Shown here: positions 1-6,521 of the stretch, in pieces
Layout: each line of letters opens with the position of its first letter
Numbering within the stretch: position 1 is the stretch's first letter
Assembly (NCBI GenBank): GCA_037143575.1
Contig: JBAWYM010000021.1
Span: forward strand, 1-27,855
Reading direction: 5' to 3'
Source of the DNA: JBAWYM01 sp037143575
GTDB lineage: Bacteria > Patescibacteriota > Gracilibacteria > Peribacterales > Peribacteraceae
Length of the DNA: 27,855 nt
Notes under the pieces: generated by a model
Database searches by the model: none
The model's input: the letters and a program-made list of their open reading frames with translations, nothing else
What the model was told of the DNA's origin: nothing
Position numbers and translations under genes: made by a program

Positions 1-70
1 CCTTTATTAAGTTCACTATAAGCCATTTAATGGCTCATTGGATAGTTTGGATGACGTTGAGAGTTGACGT

Positions 71-841
71 GTGGGGATAGTAAGGTCAAGTTACATGTAC
101 TTTCTCACGAGATATATGAGCGCAAATCGTTTGGTAGGTACAGAAACACAAGAATTTGTGCCACGGAGGCTCAATAGAAATTTCGCTCAATATGTGGAGA
201 GAAATACTCATCGTCTCCGACAATTCTTTCAAGTATGTCGTGTGGATACAGTCAAATGTCCAAATTGCCCCTTTTCTGATGATGATCGAGCCTCTTTCTT
301 CGCTGATCCAAATTCCCCTCCCTTTATTAATTTGGCGGCGAACGGGACTCTTGCCGCTGACACTGATGCATCTGCTGTCTCTATATCCTCAGCCAGTCCT
401 ATTGATTCTCCGGATGCCGTTTTATCGGGGAATGTGGCTGGTGTTGATCCTGGCTCTCAGACATGTTCGAAGGCGCTGCCAGACCCCGATTTATTCTCTT
501 CGGATGATCGTCAGGTTTCATTGCTCCCTACACATTTAGATTCGGCAGTGCGCACTCGGGCGAGGCAATGTAAGCAAAACTTAGAATTACTTCTCGCGGG
601 TGATTTCGGTGAGGCGGAGATGGCCCGAGGAATAATGTGTGCAGAACTTCTCATCATGGATATACCTGCTGCAGATGCTCAGGAGAGCTATCGCATTGAG
701 CTTGAAACTGCCTGTGCAGCCTTGCGTGGAAAAATTCAAGATATCCGTCCTGCTGGTAGCTTATCTTCAGTGTTATTCGTTAATCAGGCGTTGAAAGATT
801 CTATTTTCAAAAAGCATAAGCTGGGGAAGTGGGCTGAGTAA
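71..841 (+). CDS. Hypothetical protein, unrecognised family
   Basis: I do not recognise this protein. The open frame starts at GTG 71, with in-frame ATGs at 95 and 116 as alternatives. None has a clear ribosome binding site, so the start is uncertain. Counted from the GTG, the protein is 256 residues. The first 60 or so are basic and may be helical. A Cys-Pro-Asn-Cys pair lies near residue 63, residues 90-150 are a Ser/Ala/Asp-rich low-complexity stretch, and the C-terminal 100 residues look alpha-helical with a basic end. No signal peptide or membrane segment is evident. A 15-bp palindrome (AGCCATT-T-AATGGCT) sits at 21-35 upstream. It stands alone on the plus strand and is followed by the 145-bp repeat element. 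I favour a real gene because the frame is long and no competing frame is better. Confidence 0.55.
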   Translation: MGIVRSSYMYFLTRYMSANRLVGTETQEFVPRRLNRNFAQYVERNTHRLRQFFQVCRVDTVKCPNCPFSDDDRASFFADPNSPPFINLAANGTLAADTDASAVSISSASPIDSPDAVLSGNVAGVDPGSQTCSKALPDPDLFSSDDRQVSLLPTHLDSAVRTRARQCKQNLELLLAGDFGEAEMARGIMCAELLIMDIPAADAQESYRIELETACAALRGKIQDIRPAGSLSSVLFVNQALKDSIFKKHKLGKWAE

Positions 842-876
842 CAATTCGAAGCCGCATACTATTTCTAAGTTGTTGC

Positions 877-1021
877 CTCATACCACTTCGCGTTTGAAGA
901 ATTATCAATCCGTCGGAGTGTTCTATCTATAATTCTTTGGCTTTAGTAAGCGCTTCGCGGTATGTTTTGATGCAGTGACTCTGTTGTGGGTTAGTAACGT
1001 TTTAATTGCAGTTTGGTATCA
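877..1021. repeat. 145-bp intergenic repeat element, copy A
   Basis: This stretch is related to 19907-20051 and has the same length and orientation. Both begin CTCATACCACTTCGCGTTT and end TTGGTATCA, and both share GGCTT-AGTAA and CGCTTCGCGGTAT in the middle. The intervening bases are diverged, and one single-base gap is needed. The ends form an imperfect terminal inverted repeat (CTCATACC against GGTATCAG). The last three bases are also the stop codon of the CAP-domain gene on the minus strand. It could be a small non-autonomous mobile element or a structured RNA in the 3' untranslated region. No open frame is convincing inside it. Confidence 0.6.
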
Positions 1022-1642
1022 GTCGTTACAGATGGCCAATGGATCATTCGTAATCTTCGTCCCATAGTGCACCGTTAGGTAGTACCGGCCTTGCATAGGG
1101 CTGATGGCGATTCCCAGTCCAATTTCCGAGAAAGCGTTATTGGCGAGACTGCGGTAGTGTGGGCCATTCGTCTGCTTCTCTGCGAGGAAAAAATTGTACG
1201 TTGAACGCATGGCGGCGATGAGTTTGGCGGTGCAATCTCCGGAGGTGCAGGAGTACGTTCCCCAGCCGATATTTTCGGTGAAGGTCTTGCCCTGCACATT
1301 GGCGAACTCCAGACCTTTGTCTGCAAACCAACGCTCGATCGCGGGGTAGTCGTAGTAGGGACTGCCGGGAGTGCGTTTGTGATCGATTGTCCCGCGCTTC
1401 ACCGCGAAGGCCGACCAGTTCATGGCCGTTTCATTCAGGTAGTCATTGAGGACGTACGGCTGCAGCTTGAGGCGTTTGCGCAGGCGGTTATTCAACGCAA
1501 GCCAATTCGTTCGCACGCGGGCCATATCGACATGGGGCGGCGGGTCCGTTGTAAGCGAGAAGCACGTGGAAGAAGCTTCGGAGGTGAGGGGAGACAGCAT
1601 GAGGAGGCCAATGATGAGACCTAGGCGCAGGGGAAATCGCAT
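1019..1642 (-). CDS. Secreted CAP/SCP-domain protein
   Basis: This is a 207-residue protein with a signal peptide at residues 1-23: basic start, hydrophobic core, and a small-residue cleavage region ending SEA. The rest fits the CAP (SCP/PR-1-like) fold. An early helix holds an LNNRLRKRLKLQPYVLNDYLNETA stretch cut by a short loop, a SAFAVKRGTIDHKR segment carries the first conserved His, and FTENIG matches the family's H/F-x-EN-x-G signature. A C-terminal HYRSLANNAFSEIGLGIA segment is followed by YYLTVHYG, the usual closing strand. Bacterial CAP proteins are extracytoplasmic and mostly of unknown substrate, so no reaction can be assigned. The ATG at 1642 has no Shine-Dalgarno sequence upstream. 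The stop lies in the terminal repeat of the 145-bp element, so that element would form the 3' end of the transcript. Confidence 0.85.
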   Translation of the reverse strand: MRFPLRLGLIIGLLMLSPLTSEASSTCFSLTTDPPPHVDMARVRTNWLALNNRLRKRLKLQPYVLNDYLNETAMNWSAFAVKRGTIDHKRTPGSPYYDYPAIERWFADKGLEFANVQGKTFTENIGWGTYSCTSGDCTAKLIAAMRSTYNFFLAEKQTNGPHYRSLANNAFSEIGLGIAISPMQGRYYLTVHYGTKITNDPLAICND

Positions 1643-1779
1643 GGCGATATCGTAGCGATATGCGGAGAGATGACGTTGTTATGGTGGGGGGATGTCAATG
1701 GGAGATGGGGCGCAATACCTTCGTCCAGGTTCGTCGCTCACCATAAACTTCTCGTCCTGCCCTGAATAAGAAATGGTTT

Positions 1780-1836
1780 ACCATGAGCGAGCCATGAACC
1801 AGAGCGAAGCGATCGGTTCATGACGAGTCGAATGGT
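1780..1836. repeat. REP-like nested hairpin next to tRNA-Leu
   Basis: An inner perfect 8-bp inverted repeat, CATGAACC (1793-1800) with GGTTCATG (1815-1822), lies inside outer arms ACCAT (1780-1784) and ATGGT (1832-1836). The flanks carry GAGCGAG and AGTCGA, the same core words seen in the hairpins at 6477 and 25560. The outer right arm overlaps the encoded CCA end of the tRNA. On the minus strand this sits directly downstream of tRNA-Leu and could act in 3' end formation. There is no T run, so a classical terminator is not supported. Confidence 0.55.
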
Positions 1837-1919
1837 GCCGTGGAGAGGACTCGAACCTCCACAACCTTGCGGTCGCTAGCCCCTCAAGCTAGTGCGTCTA
1901 CCAATTCCGCCACCACGGC
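1833..1919 (-). tRNA. tRNA-Leu (GAG anticodon)
   Basis: On the minus strand the sequence folds as a class II tRNA of 87 nt, including an encoded CCA. The acceptor stem is GCCGTGG/CCACGGC with discriminator A. The D arm is GCGGAATTGGTAGACGC, and the anticodon arm is CTAGC-TTGAGGG-GCTAG with anticodon GAG, which reads CTC/CTT leucine codons. A long variable arm (CGACCGCAAGGTTGT) precedes the T arm, GGAGG-TTCGAGT-CCTCT. The extended variable arm and the A discriminator are standard for tRNA-Leu. CTC and CTT are also the main leucine codons in the two leader peptides at 5.3-5.9 kb. Confidence 0.97.
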
Positions 1920-2032
1920 ACGATGATGTGAATGACATCCGGATGAGTGTACCAAGGACTTCCCCATACACAATATCTTCGTGGAGATTTCGCGTTCCCC
2001 TGCATCTTGCGTCTTGTCCCTTGCTTCTTCCG

Positions 2033-2713
2033 TCATGGCACAAACCACACAATCGCCCCTGCCGCGACCGTCCCGAGGAATACCAGAATGAGGTGACGCT
2101 TGGCTGAGGCTGATCGCTGACCCTGGAGCACATTGAGGGCATATTCCAGCACCACGAAGGCCACGATGCCGCCGAAGCCGATGAGGGCGATCGCAGAAGG
2201 TTCCTGCTCGACTTTCCATTTGATGAGCATTCCATGCACGAAGCCCAGCGGCACGATGAACCACACGAGCGACTGCACGATCTTCCATTGGCTCTTGAGA
2301 ATGCGAAATCCCCAGGCATTGGAGGTGAGGAGAATGAGGACCATGAGCACGGCGCCGACCGTTCCGGGCACATTGGCGTTGAAGAGCATGGCATTCCAGT
2401 TGATCATCGGGTAGCGCGAGAGGATCACAAAGAGGACGTGGAAAACGAAGACGAAACCGGTGACGATGCCGAGGTCTCTGCGGTACTTCACCAGCCTGCC
2501 GATGGTGATGCGGGTTTTCTCCAAGAAGCGAATTGGGAGCTTGCGGAGGTTATCGGGGATGAGCGTGAGGATGAGGAAGAACGTGCCGATCCCTGCACTG
2601 GCAGAGACGGGACTCGGGTCCTGGGAATCCTTGATTAGCAGAAGAAAGCCTCCGCTGATGAGGGTGAGGACGAGCCAGAGCCAGTTGTTGCGGGCGAGGC
2701 GTTGGAGGGTCAT
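2033..2713 (-). CDS. Ferric-reductase-like (MsrQ/YedZ-type) membrane protein
   Basis: From the ATG at 2713 this is a 226-residue integral membrane protein with about six hydrophobic helices (roughly residues 11-27, 40-54, 82-99, 115-131, 145-166 and 176-196) and another near the C-terminus (208-224). It resembles the ferric-reductase-like transmembrane domain family, in which helix histidines bind heme and pass electrons across the membrane. RRDLGIVTGFVFVFHV matches the R-x-LGL...H segment, and His160 fits the third helix pair. The position where the family usually has a His in a W-x-x-LHRL context reads WKIVQSL here, with Gln147. Heme binding is therefore uncertain. The frame is open 42 codons further upstream, but that extension is Pro/Ser-rich, runs over the promoter and hairpin, and is not hydrophobic, so I chose the internal ATG. 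Upstream bases are pyrimidine-rich with no Shine-Dalgarno motif. Confidence 0.75.
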   Translation of the reverse strand: MTLQRLARNNWLWLVLTLISGGFLLLIKDSQDPSPVSASAGIGTFFLILTLIPDNLRKLPIRFLEKTRITIGRLVKYRRDLGIVTGFVFVFHVLFVILSRYPMINWNAMLFNANVPGTVGAVLMVLILLTSNAWGFRILKSQWKIVQSLVWFIVPLGFVHGMLIKWKVEQEPSAIALIGFGGIVAFVVLEYALNVLQGQRSASAKRHLILVFLGTVAAGAIVWFVP

Positions 2714-2736
2714 GGGGGAGGAGGGAAGGTACGCGC

Positions 2737-2766
2737 AGTGTACTCGAAGCCTGAAAGGTGCGGCAA
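2737..2766 (-). promoter_or_regulatory. Candidate sigma70-type promoter
   Basis: On the minus strand TTGCCG (2766-2761) and TACACT (2742-2737) are separated by 18 bp. Transcription would start about 15-20 nt upstream of the ATG at 2713. It follows the hairpin at 2779-2805 that probably ends the preceding unit. Confidence 0.45.
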
Positions 2767-2778
2767 TGTCCGAGGACA

Positions 2779-2805
2779 CTGAGGGGCCCGGGGCGAGCCC
2801 CTCAG
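2779..2805 (-). terminator. GC-rich hairpin after the leuA unit
   Basis: There is a perfect 9-bp stem, CTGAGGGGC (2779-2787) with GCCCCTCAG (2797-2805), and a 9-base loop. It lies 41 bp downstream of the minus-strand gene ending at 2846. No T run follows on the minus strand, so it may be a weak or non-classical terminator, or a transcript-stabilising hairpin. Confidence 0.5.
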
Positions 2806-2845
2806 GGTTTGGCTGTGGTGATCGATTGCAGATAGACAATGAGCG

Positions 2846-3481
2846 TTAAGCTCCATGCGTAATCGCTGCCTCGGCATCAGCTTTTTTTGATCGTGCCTTT
2901 TGCAGTTTTCTTTCAATACGATTATTTTGACAAGCCCTTTGCGATTCTTCAGGACTCATGGAGCTAGAGGAGAATATCACTGCAGCCCCGCTCTTTTTAC
3001 GATGCTGTCTTTTCCTTTTCTCCTTGTATTCCTTGTATTGCAGGAGAGCTTCATTGCAGCAGCGAATATGTCTTTTGACGAATGGATCATGATCACGTTG
3101 TGCAGATATCTCCTGCAACAGACTACTAAAGATGTCATCGGTCACTCCTTGGATTATCCGATCTCGTAAGGGTAAGTCTGAAGAACGAAGATAACCAATG
3201 GGATTGTGGATAGTAGCATCTCCTGCTTCTGAAGAAACGTAAGATATTTCGGGATATCGGTAGAAGATTTTCGAAGCGACTAGGCCCAGGAGATGCTCCA
3301 ACAATTTATAGCGGGTGATTGTTCGCTGGTTACCTATTTTCTGGTCTGACACCTGCTCAGTGGAGGCTTCCTCAGTGGTGACAGCTTCCTCAGTTTCTGC
3401 CGTCGGAGTGTCGTCTGTTGAGTCGAATGCGTGTGGCATGGGTGGGGGGGGTAGGGGGAGGGAATAGAAAAAGTTTTCCAT
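2846..3481 (-). CDS. Hypothetical protein downstream of leuA
   Basis: I do not recognise this 211-residue protein. It starts at ATG 3481, six bases after the leuA stop, so it is almost certainly co-transcribed with leuA. A proline run (LPLPPPPMP) at residues 8-16 is encoded by a G/C tract. Next comes an acidic Thr/Glu-rich stretch (20-45), a mixed helical region (55-160) containing DLPLRDRIIQGVTDDIFSSLLQEI, and a strongly basic C-terminus with KEYKEKRKRQHRKK near 152-165 and more Lys/Arg to the end. There is no signal peptide or membrane helix. The basic tail suggests nucleic acid or ribosome contact, but that is only a guess. The homopolymeric G tract at about 3446-3453 would be prone to slippage and lies within the first 15 codons. 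Confidence 0.65.
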   Translation of the reverse strand: MENFFYSLPLPPPPMPHAFDSTDDTPTAETEEAVTTEEASTEQVSDQKIGNQRTITRYKLLEHLLGLVASKIFYRYPEISYVSSEAGDATIHNPIGYLRSSDLPLRDRIIQGVTDDIFSSLLQEISAQRDHDPFVKRHIRCCNEALLQYKEYKEKRKRQHRKKSGAAVIFSSSSMSPEESQRACQNNRIERKLQKARSKKADAEAAITHGA

Positions 3482-3487
3482 TGAATA

Positions 3488-5233
3488 TCAATCTGTGTTT
3501 TTGAGTAACTGCGCATACTTCTTCCGCGCCCAGAGCGCGTTGAAGGCCTTAATGACGGCGAGCACTCCGGCCCGTTCGGTGTCGGTATGTTCCGCGTGTG
3601 CGGTAACGCTGATGCCGTTGTGGAGCTGGGCGCAGGACACGTCTGGCGCTGCTGATCCCTGGTCTTTGTTGGCTGGCTTTATCGCTCCGCCGAAGTCTTC
3701 GATGGCGAGATTCGGAGTCAATTGCCGGAGAGCGTGGATGGTCGCATCGATGGCGGCACCTCCTGCGGGAATTCCCTTCAGGGTTTGCCCATCACTGGTA
3801 TGGATCTCCACACTCTTATCGGGGTGGATGATCACGTCATCGGCAATGTACGGACCTCCCGTGAGCGCAATGATCGTCGGATCGTAAATGCGCTCCACGA
3901 TTTCTCCTTCATCCAGGGAAGCTGTGCGCTGGTCGAATGCCTGTCTCATCCGTTTGGCGAATTCCTGGGTATCTTGGTTTCGGAAGGGCAACCCCATTTC
4001 CTCCAGGACCTGCATCAGCGTACTGCGCCCTGCCAATGCATTGAGAAAGAAGCTGGTGCGGGCGCCGTAGGTTTCTGGATTGTAGGCCGCATACATCGGT
4101 CTCGGATCACCGGCGAGACGCGCCTTGCGGATAGTATCCACATGGACGCCTGCGCATTGTTGATTGGACCTCTGCGATACAACCGGCGCTTCATCCGGGA
4201 TTTCTCCATGGAATGCTTCGGCCGCAGCCTCTGCGAGTGCCACAAGGTTCTTGCGTTGCCAGGGATCGATGAGCTCAGCGCCGAGGCACTGCTCGAGGAA
4301 CGCCCTCTGTGTATCGATCATCAGCAGGAATCCTTCCACAGAGGTATTGCCCAGTCGTTCGCCTCTTCCTGATGTCGTCACATCGATTTCGGTGGCTCCT
4401 CCTAGGACTGCTCCCATACTATTGGCCACCGCCATCGTGATGTCGTTGTGTCCATGGAAGGCGATGGTGACATGAGGGTATCCCGCTTCATCCAGGATTG
4501 TGCGGATCCAGTGGACGAACTCCGTAATGAGCCAGGGGTTGCTGATTCCCGCCGTATCCGGGAGATTGATGCAATCTACTCCGCTCTCCGCCGCTTTCAG
4601 GATCACCTTCTGGATGATCCATGGATCGGAGCGGGTCACGTCTTCCGGCGAATAGCGCAGATGGCACTCAGGATCAGCGTCTTTGATGAATTTGAATTCA
4701 CGATCGATCGTCGGGAGAACGACTTTTTCGATGAACAATGCGAAATCCTGCCCGGACAATCCATGCTGTGCCTTCAGTCCATCGAATTTATAGGGATATT
4801 GGACTTGCGAATGGGACATGTAGGTATGCACTCCGCGATTGGGTGCGCTCCTCACACTCTGCATGGCCTGAACGATGTCCTCATGGACCAGCCGTGCGAA
4901 CGCAGAAATGCGCGGGTGGATTCCGTATACCGATGTCTTGGGTAAGCTCATCGACCCGATGCGCTCCGCAATGGCGCGGATGTGGTTATTCTGCGCGGGA
5001 ACATTGCCGGCTTCGATTCCCTGGATGCCGAATCGCACCAATTCCTGAGCGTATGCGACAGCTTCTTTCTCATCCGGTGGATGCTTTGCCGCCTGCGCTC
5101 CATCGCGCAGGCAGACCGCATTCATGAGGAGCTCCAGCTGTTTCGGCGGTGGTGCATAGGGCTTCTGCAAGAAGCACGATCGCACCTGTCGGTCGTCGAT
5201 GGTAAACCCATTGGGTAGAATCAGAGGTGACAT
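3488..5233 (-). CDS. leuA: 2-isopropylmalate synthase-like protein
   Basis: From ATG 5233 this is a 581-residue member of the HMGL-like TIM-barrel acyltransferase family, best matching 2-isopropylmalate synthase. That enzyme condenses acetyl-CoA with 2-oxoisovalerate as the first committed step of leucine synthesis. Visible motifs are LRDGAQ at residues 42-47 (catalytic Arg43, metal-binding Asp44), HGHND with His260 and His262 as metal ligands, and GRGERLGN at 289-296. The C-terminal region, with SDGQTLKGIPAGGAAIDATIHALRQL cut across residues 460-490, resembles the LeuA regulatory domain where leucine feedback acts. Homocitrate or citramalate synthase activity cannot be excluded from motifs. 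A TTG 17 codons upstream also opens the frame, but it lies in the attenuator hairpin. The leader strongly supports a leucine role. No leuB, leuC or leuD is in the window. Confidence 0.85.
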   Translation of the reverse strand: MSPLILPNGFTIDDRQVRSCFLQKPYAPPPKQLELLMNAVCLRDGAQAAKHPPDEKEAVAYAQELVRFGIQGIEAGNVPAQNNHIRAIAERIGSMSLPKTSVYGIHPRISAFARLVHEDIVQAMQSVRSAPNRGVHTYMSHSQVQYPYKFDGLKAQHGLSGQDFALFIEKVVLPTIDREFKFIKDADPECHLRYSPEDVTRSDPWIIQKVILKAAESGVDCINLPDTAGISNPWLITEFVHWIRTILDEAGYPHVTIAFHGHNDITMAVANSMGAVLGGATEIDVTTSGRGERLGNTSVEGFLLMIDTQRAFLEQCLGAELIDPWQRKNLVALAEAAAEAFHGEIPDEAPVVSQRSNQQCAGVHVDTIRKARLAGDPRPMYAAYNPETYGARTSFFLNALAGRSTLMQVLEEMGLPFRNQDTQEFAKRMRQAFDQRTASLDEGEIVERIYDPTIIALTGGPYIADDVIIHPDKSVEIHTSDGQTLKGIPAGGAAIDATIHALRQLTPNLAIEDFGGAIKPANKDQGSAAPDVSCAQLHNGISVTAHAEHTDTERAGVLAVIKAFNALWARKKYAQLLKNTD

Positions 5234-5268
5234 GATGGAAAGTGGAAAGATAAATAAAACTCCGCCAC

Positions 5269-5358
5269 GGCACGTCACTTTCAAATGACGTGCCTCGCTG
5301 GGAAGGGAGGCACGTGTGTTCGGAGTATCAATCAGAACATCAACGCAGCGGCCCTTCC
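5269..5358 (-). promoter_or_regulatory. Leucine-type transcription attenuator before leuA
   Basis: On the minus strand four segments can pair in competing ways. Segment 1 (5352-5358, GGAAGGG) pairs with 5301-5307 (CCCTTCC). Segment 2 (5307-5315, ACGTGCCTC) pairs perfectly over 9 bp with segment 3 (5288-5296, GAGGCACGT). Segment 3 (5286-5294, GGCACGTCA) also pairs perfectly over 9 bp with segment 4 (5269-5277, TGACGTGCC). The 2:3 and 3:4 hairpins share 5288-5294 and exclude each other. A T-rich stretch (TTTTATTT) follows 3:4 after about 10 bases, which is further than in a textbook terminator. Segment 1 lies inside the leader-peptide gene, so ribosome position could set the fold. Known leu/ilv attenuators work this way; the function here is inferred. 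Confidence 0.72.
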
Positions 5359-5411
5359 GTTATAAGGAGGAGAGTGAGGAGGGGCCGGAGGCTGAAGAAT
5401 GAGCACGTCAT
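5340..5411 (-). CDS. Leucine-rich leader peptide of leuA
   Basis: This is a 23-codon open frame starting at ATG 5411 and ending in TGA at 5340. Seven of 23 residues are leucine, with the run LLTLLLITEGPLR at the end, mostly CTC codons. An AAAGGA sequence lies about 13 bases before the ATG, a long but possible ribosome binding spacing. It precedes the alternative hairpins at 5269-5358, and the leuA ATG is 178 bases downstream of its start. Leucine-rich peptides in this position regulate leu operons in other bacteria by ribosome stalling. It begins 46 bases after the 76-codon gene, so it may also be read from the promoter at 5877-5904. Confidence 0.7.
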   Translation of the reverse strand: MTCSFFSLRPLLTLLLITEGPLR

Positions 5412-5457
5412 TGTATTGGAAGAGTCCTTTTCGATTTCTGCGGCATATGAGGAGCCG

Positions 5458-5688
5458 TTATGCAGCCATAGAAAGAGTAGACATGATGCTTTCGCGAGCA
5501 GTTGAGCAGTTGCTTCTGAAGCGATCACAAATTTTCGAATCTTCGGAGGGGAGTCTTTTTGCAGCCATGACAATAGTAGAGGCCAAACCTTGCGCATCCA
5601 TATTGGCTTGTTGCCATGCAGAGGCATTCTTAGCGATATAGGGAGCTTCAGCGTCGCGATCCATTACGAATTTTTCGTGGGTACTCAT
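5458..5688 (-). CDS. Small hypothetical protein between two leaders
   Basis: I do not recognise this 76-residue protein. It starts at ATG 5688, 181 bases after the start of leader peptide 2, the same arrangement as leuA with leader 1. The protein is polar and helical, with a His/Asp/Glu-rich start, an AWQQANMDAQGLASTIVMAA helix region cut near residue 24, and Cys at 54 and 61. There is no signal peptide or membrane segment. No Shine-Dalgarno sequence is present; the upstream bases are C/T-rich. The promoter and leader upstream are the main support that it is expressed. An alternative is that it is a decayed remnant left by duplication of the leader. Confidence 0.45.
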   Translation of the reverse strand: MSTHEKFVMDRDAEAPYIAKNASAWQQANMDAQGLASTIVMAAKRLPSEDSKICDRFRSNCSTARESIMSTLSMAA

Positions 5689-5737
5689 GGGAGAGGAGGG
5701 GAAGAGAGAAATATTGGCTTATAGGGAATAATTTTCA

Positions 5738-5819
5738 GCACGTCACGAAAAAACGTACCTCCGCTGGGAAGGAAGATCGGTGCGTTAGGTCCTTTTCTTA
5801 CGCACACAACCTGCCTTCC
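5738..5819 (-). promoter_or_regulatory. Second attenuator-like leader RNA
   Basis: This leader is laid out like the leuA leader. Segment 1 (5814-5819, GGAAGG) pairs with 5767-5772 (CCTTCC). Segment 2 (5779-5786, AACGCACC) pairs 7 of 8 with segment 3 (5752-5759, GGTACGTT). Segment 3 (5753-5758, GTACGT) pairs with segment 4 (5738-5743, ACGTGC), including one G-U pair. CCTTCCCAGCG is shared exactly with the leuA leader. The 3:4 hairpin is weak and the T run lies in its loop rather than after it, so this copy may be degenerate or may act differently. Confidence 0.5.
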
Positions 5820-5869
5820 GCCGTAAGGAGGAGGATGGCCAAGCCGAGGAAGAGACTCCTCTGGTGCAT
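5798..5869 (-). CDS. Second leucine-rich leader peptide
   Basis: This is a 23-codon open frame starting at ATG 5869 and ending in TAA at 5798. Like the leuA leader peptide it has exactly seven leucines and ends with a similar pattern (LLLTAEGRLCA here, LLLITEGPLR there). At DNA level CTCCTCCTTA and CGGAAGG are shared in register. The ATG lies seven bases after a TACTAT -10 box, so the transcript would start at or next to the ATG and be leaderless; there is no Shine-Dalgarno sequence. The peptide is hydrophobic, but a regulatory role is more likely than a membrane one given the pairing RNA downstream. Confidence 0.62.
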   Translation of the reverse strand: MHQRSLFLGLAILLLTAEGRLCA

Positions 5870-5876
5870 CGGGCAA

Positions 5877-5904
5877 ATAGTAGGACAGTTTCGGGGAGTG
5901 TCAA
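5877..5904 (-). promoter_or_regulatory. Strong sigma70-type promoter for leader 2
   Basis: On the minus strand a perfect TTGACA (5904-5899) and TACTAT (5882-5877) are separated by 16 bp. The -10 box ends seven bases before the leader 2 ATG, predicting a leaderless transcript. It could drive the whole unit: leader 2, the 76-codon gene, leader 1, leuA and the 211-codon gene. Confidence 0.75.
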
Positions 5905-5917
5905 GGAGGCGGAGGGG

Positions 5918-5980
5918 AAATTTGTCGCAGTTCGATCCTTCGTCCCAGCTCAGGACAGGCTCGCTCACTGTGACAAATTT
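5918..5980. repeat. REP-like inverted repeat, copy 1
   Basis: AAATTTGTC (5918-5926) and GACAAATTT (5972-5980) are perfect 9-bp inverted arms around a centre containing AGCTCAGGACAGGCTC. The same arms, followed by CTTG, recur at 6477-6516 with a shorter centre. AGCTCAGGGCAGGCTC is found again at 13710-13725. It lies just upstream of the leader 2 promoter. Confidence 0.65.
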
Positions 5981-6476
5981 CTTGGACTCATCATGACCAG
6001 GGAGAGGTTGTCGGCGGATCTTCTGCGTCAGTGTTTCATGCCGAACCAGAAAGAGTGTGTTCGATGGAAGGCGATGCTCTTTTCTGCCCTCATCCCCGCC
6101 TTCTCCCTCCTCATCATGGGCGTGTTGGGAACTTGCCATTCGTAGGGCATTTGGAGCAGGGAGAAGGGGTCTGTGTATGTTTTGTTTTTCTGAAAATAAA
6201 GCTCAGTGCACCAAAAACAAAAACACAAACAAATTCCCCCTCCTCAGGATTCCTTCGCGCTGAGCAGACGAAACGATGCCTCACGTGATGTGAGAGAGGA
6301 GGGGGTGAGGGGGAGGGAGAAGCAGAAACAGCACACAGCAAACATTCACTCTCCGTTCCCACCCGTTCTCCTTTTCCGGAGAAGGGAACTGTTCTGTTCT
6401 GTTTTTGCCTCATACATGTTCGTAATTCGTCTCATGAACGATCATTCGTCACTCCAGCAGGAAATCAGGTGATCCG
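5981..6476. other. Gene-free stretch with AT-rich and GC-rich hairpins
   Basis: I see no convincing gene in this roughly 500-bp stretch. It holds an AT-rich inverted repeat, TGTTTTGTTTTT (6178-6189) against AAAAACAAAAACA (6213-6225), with one bulge. It also has a G-rich tract around 6295-6325 and a hairpin near 6356-6391 in which GTTCCC and TTCTCC pair with GGAGAA and GGGAAC. Short open frames here are rich in low-complexity residues and lack starts, homology cues or sensible composition. Confidence 0.6.
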
Positions 6477-6516
6477 AAATTTGTCCTCCTTCGACTCCGC
6501 TCAGGATGACAAATTT
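6477..6516 (-). terminator. REP-like hairpin after the envelope unit (copy 2)
   Basis: AAATTTGTC (6477-6485) and GACAAATTT (6508-6516) flank TCCTTCGACTCCGCTCAGG, a core that is widespread as an intergenic repeat in bacterial genomes. It begins five bases beyond the stop codon of the minus-strand gene ending at 6522, where a terminator is expected. There is no long T run on that strand, so it may protect or pause rather than terminate. Confidence 0.55.
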
Positions 6517-6521
6517 CTTGT

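Noticed and set aside
5918..5980. tRNA-like TTCGA motif suggesting a second tRNA
   Set aside because: The TTCGATCC word is part of the REP-like repeat; no acceptor or anticodon stem can be built around it.
5798..6139. 113-codon minus-strand frame containing leader 2 at its end
   Set aside because: The strong promoter at 5877-5904 lies within it, and only the last 23 codons resemble the leuA leader. The upstream part crosses a REP-like repeat.
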